From NCBI GenBank assembly GCA_037783545.1, contig JBBELK010000006.1, positions 1,686,501 to 1,750,500 on the forward strand: 64,000 bases of DNA, read 5' to 3'. Numbering within the stretch: position 1 is the stretch's first letter; every line of letters starts with the position of its first letter. Shown one piece after another: positions 44,345 to 54,638 of this stretch. This stretch comes from Henricia sp. BOLD:AAB3569 (lineage: Eukaryota > Echinodermata > Asteroidea > Spinulosida > Echinasteridae). Position numbers and translations under genes: made by a program. The notes beneath the pieces were generated by a model that saw nothing but the letters and a program-made list of their open reading frames with translations, did no database searches and was not told where the DNA came from.

Positions 44345-44690
44345 TGTTATGCTGCACGAGTGCTGAAACCTTATCAAAGACGGCAACTGCAGCAAGAACT
44401 GGACGTTGTTATGTACTCTTGTGGTACCTGTTTCCTGGACGTTCCAACAGATGATGATGGTAATTCTATCTTCAATGTCGTATTTGTCAATGATAAACTC
44501 ACATGTGACTGCCCGATTGAAGCGCCATATTATGTCACATTTACTGATCCCCCGTGCTTTTACTGCGGCAGTGACGAGAATCTCCAGACTGGACATGATG
44601 CTTACCCTCTGTGTGCAGTGTGTAAAGATGGAGGAAAGCAACCAAGGAAGAAGAATACAAGAGCATTTGCACCAAGAGGAGAATAACTCT
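44345..44690 (+). pseudogene. Zinc-ribbon-like ORF of unknown family, copy A
   Basis: After a polypyrimidine tract and AG (44,318) the frame includes LKPYQRRQLQQELDVVMYSC, FNVVFVNDKLTCDCPIEAPY, then CFYCGSDENLQTGHDAYPLC and AVC. The Cys pattern C-x2-C-x14-C-x2-C suggests a zinc ribbon. The protein ends in a Lys-rich tail (QPRKKN) with a stop at 44,686. I do not recognise the family. It follows the piggyBac-like sequence in both tandem copies and might be its C-terminal exon or a separate gene captured with it. Confidence 0.4.
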
Positions 44691-44830
44691 TAGTTCATGT
44701 TCTGGTAGAATATATTCTTGGGAGGGTGTTCTAACATGATCCACAACTTCTCATCGGAATCAGATGAACTGATTGATTATGGCTTGGATGAAATCCAACA
44801 GATGTGTGACCACTTCAAAACACTGCTTAT

Positions 44831-45163
44831 TGTTGTGAAATTACACCACATTCATTGGATATTTATTTGTAATTATCAGTAATTGATTATCGTTAAAGAT
44901 TACCATGTTGCGCGGCTGTTTGTGTGTCGCGTTCACGCAATCGGCGCCTGCATTGCACTGCACCGATGATGCACCTTGGCTGCGCGTGAATTTAGAACTG
45001 GCTTATTATCACGCACCTGTTTGACCGCGCTAGCGCCCTCTTGGCTCAGCGCGTGAGCGTTTTTGCCACGCTACCAGGTACACGCTGCGCGCTACTCTAT
45101 AAATATAATGTTTTGTTATTTATTCTTTCTTAGAAACATGTTCCAGTATAAATACAGATGTTC

Positions 45164-45194
<31 letters not shown>

Positions 45195-45332
45195 CATGTA
45201 GTTGTGGTCCCGGACGGAACGGACCTTCGTCTGGGTTAAGTGTTGGTTAAGTGTTGATTAAATGATTGAACTTATGTTTTGTGTCGCATCCAAAGTCATT
45301 CGTAATCATTGCGGAAGACGGAACTCACCACA
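44831..45332 (+). mobile_element. Solo LTR with TTAT target duplication
   Basis: 502 bp starting TGTTGTGAAATTACACCACA and ending GGAACTCACCACA, flanked by TTAT (44,827-44,830 and 45,333-45,336). Copy A of the tandem repeat gives the unoccupied site (CACTGCTCATCAAGAAAG). A TATA-like CTCTATAAATATAA lies at about 45,095 and (TAG)n at 45,164-45,194, consistent with plus-strand U3 then R/U5. No internal region remains, so it arose by LTR-LTR recombination or is otherwise truncated. Confidence 0.75.
45164..45194 (+). repeat. (TAG)n microsatellite within the solo LTR
   Basis: About ten uninterrupted AGT/TAG units. Confidence 0.85.
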
Positions 45333-45334
45333 TT

Positions 45335-45660
45335 ATGAAGAAAGGATGCGACATCACACAGGTCGAAAGGGAGTGGAGTAAGGTGAAACATGACATTACT
45401 CGGCATCACAAGAATGATAAGTTTCCTCCCACTCTGGAAAAAGATGTTGGTGGAGAAAAGCACCCAATACTGCAACTTCTTACATCTTGTATGCATCATA
45501 TTGGTACTACCTGTTGCTACATCTCAGGTTGAACGCCAATTCTCATGTATCAAGAGGATCCTGGAATCAACCACCATTGAGGATTTGCTTTGAATCTGCA
45601 GCCAGGGGCCTGAGCCACAATTCTTTAACCCTGAACCAGCTGTAGCAAGAAGGACAAACT
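45335..45660 (+). pseudogene. ZNF862-type hAT C-terminal half, tandem copy B
   Basis: Continues from 44,735-44,826 across the LTR: KKGCDITQVEREWSKVKHDI, RHHKNDKFPPTLEKDVGG, then shifted LLHLVCIILVLPVATSQVER, QFSCIKRILESTTIEDLL and a stop. The 20-bp deletion in IL|GDWHLNLK|STT distinguishes it from copy A. It carries the same frameshift as copy A near the LLTSCMHH segment, which therefore predates the duplication. Confidence 0.75.
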
Positions 45661-47030
45661 TGTCAAGCTAAAGCCATTTCTGGATCTCATCTTGCCAACG
45701 TTTAGCTCTGTCTACAATTCGCGTCAACAAATCTTTTCCAGATGAAAGCATGCTAAGCTTCAAAGGACGGCCGAGTTTTGTACAGTATATGCAAACAAAA
45801 ACCGGTAAAAAGGGGAATGAAGGCATGGTCGCTCAACGAATCGGCAACAGGGTACACGTTGGCATGGAAATTGTACACTGGTCGTCAGGACTACCCCGCT
45901 CCCCCTGTGCAACATCAACCTGACCCATCCACTGACCACCCAACAGAACTGTATGTAAGTGGACATGTTATTCTCCACCTGATAAAAGGGTTTGAAAATA
46001 AAGGCCACATCATCTACAGTACTGCGATAACTACTACACCAGCCCAGCACTGTACAATAAACTAATGAATCTTGGATTTGGCTGTTGCGGAACTTTGAAA
46101 TATCTTAGCAAGGGTATACCTCCGGTTGCGAACCCGAAGAAAAACAAGATAAAAAAAGGAGATGCGCCAATATTTCATTGCAAGTGTAACCGAGTTGGTA
46201 AATTAACTAGAAAATAAGGATGGCAAACAGAAAAGGATTTTGAATAAAAAGGATTGAAAAGCAGCAAACGTATTTAAACATAATATATAAAATAAGTTAC
46301 TTTTCAATTAGAAATAAACTTACTTGATAAATGATGACAGGTAGTAGCAGCAGCACCACGGCCCATGCACAGCCTGTGTTCCACCAGCAGCCAGAACAGA
46401 AGAACTAGAGAAACCTGGCCTGCACTCCCTTATAGAGGAACACAGACTGAGCACCTGGAATCCCAAGTATGCCAGAATACAAACAAAATAATGTAGGCTA
46501 GCTCCTGCTACCTGCAGCCAGGGGACCCACTGTAAATGCAACTGTTCCTCACAAAAGAATTCCATAAATTCCAAGGAACAATTGCACACAGTGGCACCCC
46601 CAACATGCAGATGACCAGACAAGCTGGCCTGGTCACACAAGGCAGACTTACTTTGCATCTCATGGTACGACAAGAAGCTTGTAAACCTTCTCACCAGTGT
46701 CGGTAACTGCAATACTGTCAACAAACAGCAGTGACGATGGGTATCGGGAAATCCTCAAACCCAAGTCCATTGACGAGTATAACAAGTTTATGGGAGGAAC
46801 CGATTTAGGGGACCAGTACTTACAGTACTACATGTATAACCACATACACCGTAGTGTAGTGGTGGAAACGCGTATTATTCCACCTACTTGAAGTCTGCAT
46901 CACCAATTCCTACATGTATGTACTGTTTAAGAAAATCACATACCGTCCAAGATACAGCGGGATGCCCAACACCACAGGATGCCTTTCTCCCCCTCATCAC
47001 ACCGATCAAACAATGCAAAGATGGTAGTAC
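45661..47030 (+). pseudogene. piggyBac-like transposase, tandem copy B (better preserved)
   Basis: Reads PDESMLSFKGRPSFVQYM; KRGMKAWSLNESATGYTLAW, KLYTGRQDYP; HVILHLIKGFENKGHIIY; then after a 1-nt shift CDNYYTSPALYNKLMNLGFG, CCGTLKYLSKGIPP and a basic run to a stop at 46,219. Further on it has WYDKKLVNLL, VTAILSTNSSDD, DEYNKFMGGTDLGDQYLQYY and, shifted, WWKRVLFHLLEVCITN. The three Asp blocks are all present. The shift before DNYY and the 17-bp GTAAACC...CACCAG insertion between WYDKKL and VTAILST are shared with copy A. The block from KGDAPIFHCKC to WYDKK is separated by ~1.3 kb of apparently non-coding DNA (46,220-46,650), probably an intron or insertion. Confidence 0.75.
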
Positions 47031-47501
47031 AGGTAAGCCGTTAAAATCAACTACTAACTTAAAATATTTGCGACACTTTTTGCAAGCAAATATGTAGCTA
47101 AATTTAGCAGATTTCAAAGAGAGACTGATATTGTGTATCAAGTACATGTATGTTGTCTTGCCCTGTCGGGACTTACAAAAATAAAATGACCATTTGTGAA
47201 CTTGAAAAGTAACTAAATAGTTGTGAGAGGTTCAGGTCACAATAAAGGTTTGAACAGGACTGTGGGTCCTTCCAATTAACTTTATGATTGGCAGTGAGCT
47301 TGACAATTTTTAGGACTGTTTGGGCCTTTTGTACATACAGATTGTATGAAAGTGGTATTTTGGTCCCCATCACATTTCAAACTCATAATTTATTATATTT
47401 ATTTTCATTTAAGACCGATACATGTATGAATATTAATTGCTTGTAATTTTGTTTTTTCCAGTGGAGAATGCCTCAAATGGAGGGTCTGTTATGCTGCACT
47501 A

Positions 47502-48011
47502 GTGCTGAAACCTGATCACAGACGGCAACTGCAGCAAGAACTGGACGTTGTTATGTACTCTTGTGGTACCCGTTTCCTGGACGTTCAAACAGATGATGAG
47601 GATGATGACGGTAATTCTATCTTCAATGTCGTATTTGTCAATGATAAACTCACATGTGACTGCCCGATTGAAGCGCCATATTATGTCACATTTACTGATC
47701 CCCTGTGCTTTTACTGCGGCAGTGAAGAGAATCTCCAGACTGGACATGACGTTTACCCTCTATGTGCAGTGTGTAAAGAAGAACACAAGAGCATTTGCAC
47801 CAAGAGGAGAATAACTCTTAGTTCATATGTTCTGGTAGAACAATTCTTGGGGTGTTCTAACAAGTACACAATTAACAACGTTCAGAAGAAGATGTACACA
47901 GGTTTTGTTGAAAACTCATGTAAGGCCAAGGGTGTGCTAGGTATAAACCATATATTAAAAGTACTATTAAATGATGTCAGTGCAGACCAAAAGATTTTGT
48001 TTTGTTCGTGA
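47502..48011 (+). CDS. Zinc-ribbon-like ORF of unknown family, copy B (longer)
   Basis: 169 codons from a GTG at 47,502, so the true start is probably an upstream exon (acceptor TTTTTTCCAG at 47,451-47,460). Shares QLQQELDVVMYSCGTRFLDV, NDKLTCDCPIEAPYYVTFTD and CFYCGSEENLQTGHD with copy A, then continues past the duplication boundary with EEHKSICTKRRITLSSYVLV and a hydrophobic C-terminus ending at 48,011. Cysteines fit one zinc ribbon. The acidic DDEDDDG insertion is longer than in copy A. No family recognised. An intact frame over 500 bp amid decayed relics is notable. Confidence 0.4.
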   Translation: MLKPDHRRQLQQELDVVMYSCGTRFLDVQTDDEDDDGNSIFNVVFVNDKLTCDCPIEAPYYVTFTDPLCFYCGSEENLQTGHDVYPLCAVCKEEHKSICTKRRITLSSYVLVEQFLGCSNKYTINNVQKKMYTGFVENSCKAKGVLGINHILKVLLNDVSADQKILFCS

Positions 48012-48280
48012 TGCTGGAATAGGATTGGCCAATTGCCAATTTCCTGTAAAAAGACTTTGTTAAAGATTCCGTTTAGAGCCACGTTTTTGATAGCATATCA
48101 GTTAAAAACAAGCCTATACTTTCAGTATTTGAAAGTAGGGCTCAACAGGCACATTGATTTCCTATGTTTGGGAAAACAGCACCCGGTGTGTTTGCACACA
48201 ACCATATATTGTAATAAAATGTGATAGGCTCATACAGCCTGTATTTTGAATTGACAGTGTGATTTATTTTCTCATTTTGA

Positions 48281-48420
48281 ACAGCTTCCAGACAAGAACT
48301 TGAAAAGAAAAAAGATGCCTCCAGAGTTAGTTTTCCCAAAGTGCTGGACACAAGTGTCGAAATGTCATCATCGGAGGATGAGGAACAAGAGATTCAGAAA
48401 CAAACTGCAAATAGCCGTGT
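48281..48420 (+). other. Possible exon, charged sequence
   Basis: After TTGAACAG the frame reads ASRQELEKKKDASRVSFPKV, LDTSVEMSSSEDEEQEIQKQ and ends at a GTAAGA donor. Open over 46 codons, acidic and Lys-rich. It may belong to the ORF upstream. No family is recognised. Confidence 0.25.
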
Positions 48421-48543
48421 AAGAATCATTGAACTTCTTTTAAAAAACTTGTGCAACTGGTAATCTGCCAGTAGTGCCTATGGAGATGGGTACCAGTTTA
48501 TGCATATTGTTTTCCTACTGTGCTTCCGGACCCATGTGCATAA

Positions 48544-48610
48544 AGGCCTATTTACACTGGAGAGCGGTAACGGGATTCCGCGCGGTAAAAAATATAGACT
48601 ACGTGGTTTT
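48544..48610 (+). repeat. Harbinger left TIR
   Basis: ~30 bp perfect-to-near-perfect inverted repeat with 52,860-52,889, followed by a second inverted block (CCGCGCGG). Confidence 0.85.
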
Positions 48611-48719
48611 CTATGGGACCATTCACATTGAGAGCGGGAACACCGCGCGGTTGGACGGTAAACCGCGGCGTTTAGAAACCAGAGCGATTTTTCAACAATA
48701 CCGCGCTGAGACTGTGCGT

Positions 48720-48755
48720 CGTGGCCAATCAGCGTTCGCGTTGGGTATGACGTCA
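48720..48755 (+). promoter_or_regulatory. Promoter of the MADF-BESS gene: CCAAT box and CRE
   Basis: GGCCAATCAGCG (48,723) and TGACGTCA (48,748-48,755) lie 30-60 bp upstream of the ATG at 48,786. The diverged Harbinger relic at 59.37-59.40 kb keeps both motifs at similar spacing, which supports function. Confidence 0.6.
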
Positions 48756-48785
48756 CGCACTGGCCGAGGCTAGCTGAAAAACAAA

Positions 48786-51184
48786 ATGGCGTCCTACGCA
48801 AGCAACAGCACCGAGAGTTTGATTCTGGAAGTTCAGAAATATCCACAGTTATATGACACGAGTTTAGAAGCTTACAAAGATGCTGTTAAAAAGCAGGACG
48901 TCTGGGAGGCTGTTGGTGTGAGAGTGGACATGCCAGGTAAGAAATAACAAGGATTTGGGATCATTTGCAGTACCACATCGTGCCTCGCTTTGTACGTGTA
49001 GTAACGTTGTACGTGCACAGTCGTACCGTACTACATGTACATGTACATACGGACTACACTCGGTGCATTTACATCTGTGGACAGGAATATATTCTGGAAT
49101 GTGTGGATAAAAACATGGATATTTTCTCTTCTGATTAAATAGGCCTAAAGGAAAGAAAGAATTCCATTAACTGGTTGGCATTTATTGTCCTTATATTGAA
49201 TTAATAACAATCAAAACGTGTAAATATTTTAAAGAAGTGATTTTAGGAGTGAAAACCATTCAACGATTTCCTTAAAAATAGGGCTACCTAAACTTGTTTT
49301 GCCTTGTTCCGGACCTAAAACACAGGGTGTCTGAGTGGCGACCAGTAAACGTAATTCATACCCAAAAGGTAAATAGCATGTAGGGGGTAATCAAATGCAA
49401 TTGAATTTTTGATTAAGCACAGAGCATAAATTACAAGTACGAAAACAATCATAGTGTGTAAGGATTTAGGCCCAAGTTGGTATAGCTTTATTATCATGGA
49501 GGATGCTTAAGTTTAATTCAGTCCTTCTGAATTCCAAAACATGCGTTTCTTTGCCAGCTGACTTGACCAGCTTCAGACACAAAGTAATTCTTGAAGTATT
49601 CACGAATGTCTGTGGCTTCTCGTGAAGCACGGTTTCCTCCAGCACGCAAGCTTGACAAACCCCCGTCAGCATTGCTGGAGCCTGCGTGCTGAACACCATC
49701 ATACTGGTCAGGGTTTGGTGATGTTTTTTGGAGAAAATTATGTAGGACACATGTTGCCTTTATCATTTTGTCCACGTTTTCTGGGTGGAGTTGCACTCGT
49801 CTGTTGTACACTCGCCACCTGGCTGCTAAAATGCCAAAGGCATTTTCAACAATCCGCCGTGCACGTGAAAGTCTGTAGTTGAAAATACGTTCACTGTCGG
49901 GTAATTTTTTACCAGGATATGGTCGCATCATGTTGGGTTTCAGTGGGAACGCTTCATCGCCCACGATTACGTGGGGAATTGGTCTCATATCCAGAGAACC
50001 GAAGAGTGGCTTATCATCTGGAACACAAAGTTTCTTCTCACGAAGAGCCTTTCCCAAAACTGAATTGGAAAATATTCCACCATCGCTGTTTTTGCCATAC
50101 GATCCCACATCTATGACGGTGAAACGGTACAAGTGATCAACAAGTGCCATAAGTACAACCGAGAAAGTGCCTTTATAGTTAAAGTACAAACTTCCACTTG
50201 AAGGTGGGGCCTGCACTATGACATGTTTGCCATCTATTGCCCCAATACAGTTTGGAAAGTTCCATCGCTCCTCAAACCCTTTAGCCGTGGCGAGCCAGTC
50301 CTCTTCTGTTGGTGCTGACATGTAGATGGGCTGCAATGTATCCCAGATTGCCTCACAAGTTTCTGCTACAATCAGCGAAACAGTAGCATGGCCAACTCGA
50401 TAACTGTATGCGATGGTCTTGTAAGAATCACCTGTAGCCAAGAACCTGCAAAAAAGTAAGAACACAGCTGAATTAATGTTATGTATTTTCTCTTTATTAT
50501 ATGCATCACTCAGGGATACAGGCTGCAAAAAAATGGAAAGACATCCGGGATGCATTTTTGAAGTCGAGGAATAAACAGAAGACAAAGAGTGGCCAGGCAG
50601 CCAAGACCACCAAACAGTACAAATACGGCCACATCTTGGAGTTCCTTCTTCCATATATTAAGCCAAGAAGGTATGCAATTGTACATGTATTCCATGTATT
50701 GAAATTCCAATACTTGAACTGTTAAGTAAATGAACTATAAATTCAAAATGGCACAGTACTAAATTTTGCCTTGTTAATTAACAGCACACAGACCAACATC
50801 CAGATCAACTTCAACTATGATTCTGATCATGCTGAGGACAGTGATGGGCCATCCTGCAGTGATGCTGGTACCATTGATCTTGATGAAAGTTCCCAAAGTG
50901 ATATCAGCCAGGCACCAAGTCAAAGCCAGCAGACACAGAGAACAACCCCGACACCCCCAACACCCGCCTACCGAAAACCCAAACGAAAACGTGACGACCC
51001 CTCCCAACTGGAGGATGGCATACTGGATTATTATGAGGGGCGGAAGGCCCGAGATGATGAAGATGATATATTTTTTAGATCAATGGCATCAATGTGTAAA
51101 AAGTTGCCATCTTCCATCAAGCCGAAAGTGAAATTTGAAATTCACAAAATCCTTTTTGAGGCTGAAATGGAACATGGCAACTAA
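48786..51184 (+). CDS. MADF-BESS domain protein of the Harbinger transposon (3 exons)
   Basis: Exons 48,786-48,936, 50,514-50,670 and 50,785-51,184 join in phase (donors GTAAG and GTATG, acceptors CAG) to 235 residues without a stop. Residues ~8-95 form a MADF (Myb/SANT-like) domain: ESLILEVQKYPQLYDTSLEA, KKQDVWEAVGVRV, AKKWKDIRDAFLKSRN. The middle is acidic and Ser/Pro/Thr-rich with PTPPTPAYRKPKRKR as a likely nuclear signal. The C-terminus (FFRSMASMCKKLPSSIKPKV, FEIHKILFEAEM) is a BESS protein-interaction motif. In known PIF/Harbinger elements such a Myb-like protein binds the ends and brings the transposase into the nucleus. Intron 1 contains the transposase's second exon on the other strand. 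Start chosen at the first ATG after the promoter motifs. Frame is intact. Confidence 0.85.
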
Positions 51185-52766
51185 ATTTATACAGGGTGTC
51201 CCCCCCGAAAGTTCGAGCCAAACCAGGGGGCAATTTATAAAGCTGTTCAGCAAGAACAATTGCTTAATCAAAAATTTGTTTCCTGTGTAAAAAATGTGTT
51301 AATAGTCAAAATCGCATGTCGACTTGTGTTTACAATAATATCGGCTATTATTATTAAGAACACAAGTTGACATACAATTTCTACTATTAACCATTTTCAT
51401 AAAGAAAACAAATTTTGGATGAAGCAAACCTAATGAAATTGGCCCCTGATCACTTCAGAATGTGGCTTTCCCCATATCCTGATAGGAAAACTTCTTACGT
51501 TGGAAAATATCTTTATTTCATTAAAATAATTCCAGTCAATCAGATGTTTAGTTATTTTTGTGTGCAGCAAGGTCAGTCCTCTCATCTTGAAGTGACAAGG
51601 GAGAGATTTTGCTGCACACAAAATTACAGAACTTTGGATTTGCTTGGGTGATTTTGATGAAATAAAGACTATTTTTCATGTATTAAGAAGATTGCTTTTC
51701 ATGCAGGATCTGGGGAACCGGTATTTTACCGACATGCTGAAGTGGCTTGGTGTGGCCTAAACATTTTGGGGACGCCCTGTATAATTGTTGGTGATATGAG
51801 AATATCACCCACAAATAAAAAAATGACTGAACGAGCCGAACAGGAAATAATTCTCATATCACCCTCAGAGCCATTCACAATAATGAAACGAAGCTTATTT
51901 TCTGCATAAAGGCCTACTAATGTTTTGATTCAATGTCCCGGATAGCATGCAATATTTCACAATGATCAATAAAACAAGTTTGTCTGAGAAACATGCTGCA
52001 CATGTTTATTACTTTGTTCTCAAGTACAAATGTATTATAATTTTCGCTAAATGGTCCCCAATTTACTCTGCCCAATTGTAAAACAGGAACAATGTATTTG
52101 TTTCCCTATTTAAGGACTGTGTGAAATGTTGGTACATTATATACCTCGTTTGCTTTTTAAATAAACAATCACAAAAAGGAAGGATTCTCATATCACCATC
52201 CTCTGTATAAATTATGAGAAACGAGTCAGAAACATGTTTCCTGAGAAAAGCAATTTAACTTTGTTATTAATAACGTTCGTGATATCTGATCCAGTATATA
52301 GCCATCCTTATTACATTTAGTAGCGTATGGATAATTATGCAAATTGTTCGAAAAATTTACCCCGGACACCCACAACCCCTTGTCCACCACAACATTACTC
52401 GAAGTTACAATGAGTCCTGGACCATTTTGAACAAGCAATACGTACCGTAAGCACACCGCAAGTCTTTCAGCCGGGGTGATGGGCTTTCTCCAATGGGTAG
52501 TTGTCTTCACTATTTTTGGCTGTATCAGCGCCAATATTTCGGCAAACTGACCTTGCGACATTCTGAAGTAGCCAAAAAAAACGATCTTCGTGGCTATCTA
52601 GCTCTTTTATTAACTTGTGGTATTCACCAAACTCTTCCCTTTTTTGCAAAATTTCGTGTACCCAAATCCTTCGTTTTTTTCTTCCCTTGTGTCGTAATCT
52701 CCTCGCCAATATCAGAAGTAACAACGCTTCCTCTTCACGCTCTTGGCTGTTCATTCTTGACGCCAT
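49518..52766 (-). CDS. PIF/Harbinger DDE transposase (2 exons, one frameshift)
   Basis: Exon 1 is 52,766-52,446 (ATG context MASRMNSQEREEE, basic KGRKKRRIWVHEILQKREEF) and exon 2 is 50,445-49,518. Donor GTACGT and acceptor TTTTGCAG join CL-R-FLATGDSYKT in phase. The product is about 415 residues, normal for the family. Exon 2 shows the DDE_4 fold motifs: CIGAIDGKHV (first Asp, ~178), IDVGSYGKNSDGGIF (second, ~228), VGDEAFPL, and RARRIVENAFGILAARWRV (Glu, ~307). It would cut and integrate the element at TWA sites in the nucleus. An 8-T run at 52,574-52,581 puts exon 1 out of frame between DRFF and RMSQGQFAEI; 7 T would restore the frame, so this is one real mutation or a sequencing error. The intron holds two exons of the MADF gene on the opposite strand. 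Confidence 0.85.
51192..51779. mobile_element. TA-flanked MITE nested in the Harbinger
   Basis: CAGGGTGTCCCC and GGGGACGCCCTG ends with TA on both sides. 588 bp. A shorter hairpin (TGTCGACTTGTGTT / AACACAAGTTGACAT) lies inside. Inserted just 3' of the MADF stop, within the transposase intron. Confidence 0.7.
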
Positions 52767-52859
52767 TGTTTTTGCGTAAGCATTAACATAATTATATGAA
52801 TGCCGAACGGGTTTCCCGCCGTGTGTGTAAATGCGCAAAACCGCGCGGAATACCGCTTT

Positions 52860-52889
52860 CCGTTACCGCTCTCCAGTGTAAGTAGGCCT
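52860..52889 (-). repeat. Harbinger right TIR
   Basis: Complement of the left terminus. The transposase ATG lies ~120 bp inside it. Outside, the TAA duplication runs into a fragment of the ATAATGCACC MITE family. Confidence 0.85.
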
Positions 52890-52892
52890 TAA

Positions 52893-54635
52893 TGCACCTA
52901 TCAATTGTTTCCCCCCCGCAAAATAAGCCCTTATATGCAGCGTTTATATCTATTTAAAAATTGCTAAGCAAAAAATATTTGCATAGGAAATCTGCTATAT
53001 GTATATATATCAGATACTGGAGAGACTTTAGATAGGTCCTTGGAATGCCTGCTTAAAATCAATATGAATGTATTCTTCCAAAGGAAATTAATTTTACTGG
53101 AACACCATACACTGAAGTTATAAGGAAAATAAAATTGCTGGTGTAAGCAAAACGGTGTGTTATTTACAAGGAATAGTTTGACGGTAACAGTTGTAAAGTG
53201 GACACCAAAATGTGACATGGAAATACCAATAAAATAAAACGGTTGTACTGAACGTTTTAAATGTTGTTGGAGATTTTTTTCCTTGTACTTGATGTTGTTA
53301 GGCCTTCCCAATTCTAGTTCACATGTTTCGTTAAATGACCGATAAGATCGGGTACTTCATTAAGTGCCAATTATTTATGACAACGTTTGTAACATGTCGT
53401 GTCCTGTGCGGTTACGAGCGTGCATGCCGAAGTTGCGTGATCACAGCTAAAGCTTTTATTTTGTGTAGTTGCTTCATTTGACGCACAGTTCCCCATGTAT
53501 AAATAATAAAACCCCGAGACATCTACTGATGATGCCAGTAAATAAACTACTTCACTTTCTGCACCCTTACTTGTTTCGTGTCCGGTTTGTTACGAGCGTG
53601 ATCTGGGCACCGTTCTCCGTTCTATTTTTCGTAAAGCTACACACAGACAACCTCGTGTACGGTGTATGTGCACAACATGCAAACAAAACGTTTTCTGTAT
53701 CTGTGTAAGAGGATGAGGGTCGTGACGTCATCGAGTCCTTCCACACGTTCGGCCGTTGCGAACGTTACACGGCTTGGGAATCTAACAAAATCTTGCAAAT
53801 CCGCTGCCATCTGACGGTTATCTTTACAGAATCACAATGTAAGTACATGTACTTCTGCCCAACTGGGTTGATGTTAATTTGATATTATTTTGCTATTTTT
53901 GCGACTATTTTGGTGGTAAGCTGTGACGACATGCCGACATCGTTCGGTGTCCTGTTCTTACAAACGTTACCGTGGTCACATGTTCAGATTAACTGACGCA
54001 TATTTTGCAAAGTTTCGTTTCATTTATTTTCGGAGAATATCTAGGATTATCATATATTGTTATTTTTTCGTTTTGTTTTCGACTACTTGTGCTAACATAC
54101 ACACTGTACGAGTATAAAGTTTCGGTTCTGCTCGCAACTAAGACGCGACGATCGTGATGATTTTAAAGGGTCCTGCGTTGCGAGCGATACATTTATGAAC
54201 TTTTCACTGAGCCCTAGTCGCAGCTGATCTGAAACATCTCATAAATGTCATGTAATTGAGAGCTATTTAATTGCAATTCCTGCTGATTGTTTCAAAGTAA
54301 ATACTGAAGTTTATTTTGGTGGCAATCCATGTGGTATCATGAACAGTCACGCGCGTAACGGTGTCCTTCATTTTCCTACAAAGAAATAGCCAACAGACAA
54401 TAATATGCTTATTTTCTTTTTATATTTATTCTTTGCATCTGACAAGCAGTAAACTTACAGGTTAAATTGAAAAACAGTGTACACAATATCACTCTTTTAG
54501 GCCATTAGAGGACACCAAGTTACAAACGTTACCTATTGAAATCACAAAGTTGTCTTGTCTGTAACTTCCATACTTATCTTGCTGTACTTGTTACAAGTTC
54601 GATCGAACAGGCATCGGAAATGTTTTCAAAATGTT
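52893..54635. other. Mostly unannotated; possible promoter and 5' exon near 53.7-53.84 kb
   Basis: Two similar words (CGTGTCCTGTGCGGTTACGAGCG and a variant at 53,578) and a TATAAATAATAAAA lie at 53.4-53.6 kb and might be part of an LTR, but I cannot define ends. TGACGTCA at about 53,734 is followed by a stretch ending in a GTAAGT donor at 53,837 that could be a 5' UTR exon of the gene at 57-58 kb. Weak. Confidence 0.2.
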
Positions 54636-54638
54636 GGG

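Larger units (their letters stand above)
42107..44733 (+). repeat. Tandem segmental duplication, copy A (~2.6 kb)
   Basis: The segment from TTGATCCACAA(A)ACTTC to GTGTTCTAACA is repeated head-to-tail at 44,734-47,861. The two are nearly identical over long stretches (e.g. 43,050-44,250 versus 46,170-47,400). The junction reads GTGTTCTAACA|TGATCCACAACTTC. Confidence 0.85.
44734..47861 (+). repeat. Tandem segmental duplication, copy B
   Basis: Second copy of the 42,107-44,733 unit, enlarged by the solo LTR at 44,831-45,332. It lacks ~20 bp (GAGACTGGCATCTCAACCTG) in the hAT dimerisation region that copy A retains. It keeps the LAWKLYTGRQ segment of the piggyBac that copy A has lost. Confidence 0.85.
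48544..52889. mobile_element. Nearly intact PIF/Harbinger transposon
   Basis: 4,346 bp. Left end AGGCCTATTTACACTGGAG and the reverse complement of the right end (AGGCCTACTTACACTGGAG) match, and pairing continues through AGCGGTAACGG to the CCGCGCGG block. Flanked by TAA on both sides (48,541-48,543; 52,890-52,892), the 3-bp TWA duplication typical of PIF/Harbinger. It encodes a MADF-BESS protein (plus) and a DDE transposase (minus), each starting 120-250 bp inside a terminus and reading inward, with interlocked exons. A 588-bp TA-flanked MITE is nested inside. The only disabling lesion I see is a 1-nt change in an 8-T run of the transposase. Confidence 0.9.

Noticed and set aside
49622..50136. 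Plus-strand frames overlapping the Harbinger transposase exon
   Set aside because: Shadows of the strongly supported minus-strand DDE_4 exon.
50446..50654. N-terminal extension of the Harbinger transposase frame beyond exon 2
   Set aside because: A TTTTGCAG acceptor at 50,446 and in-phase joining to exon 1 at 52,446 show this part is intronic; it is antisense to a MADF exon.
53386..53766. LTR with TGTAAC...GTTACA ends
   Set aside because: No matching short duplications flank these points, and the similar words inside are not arranged as LTR ends.
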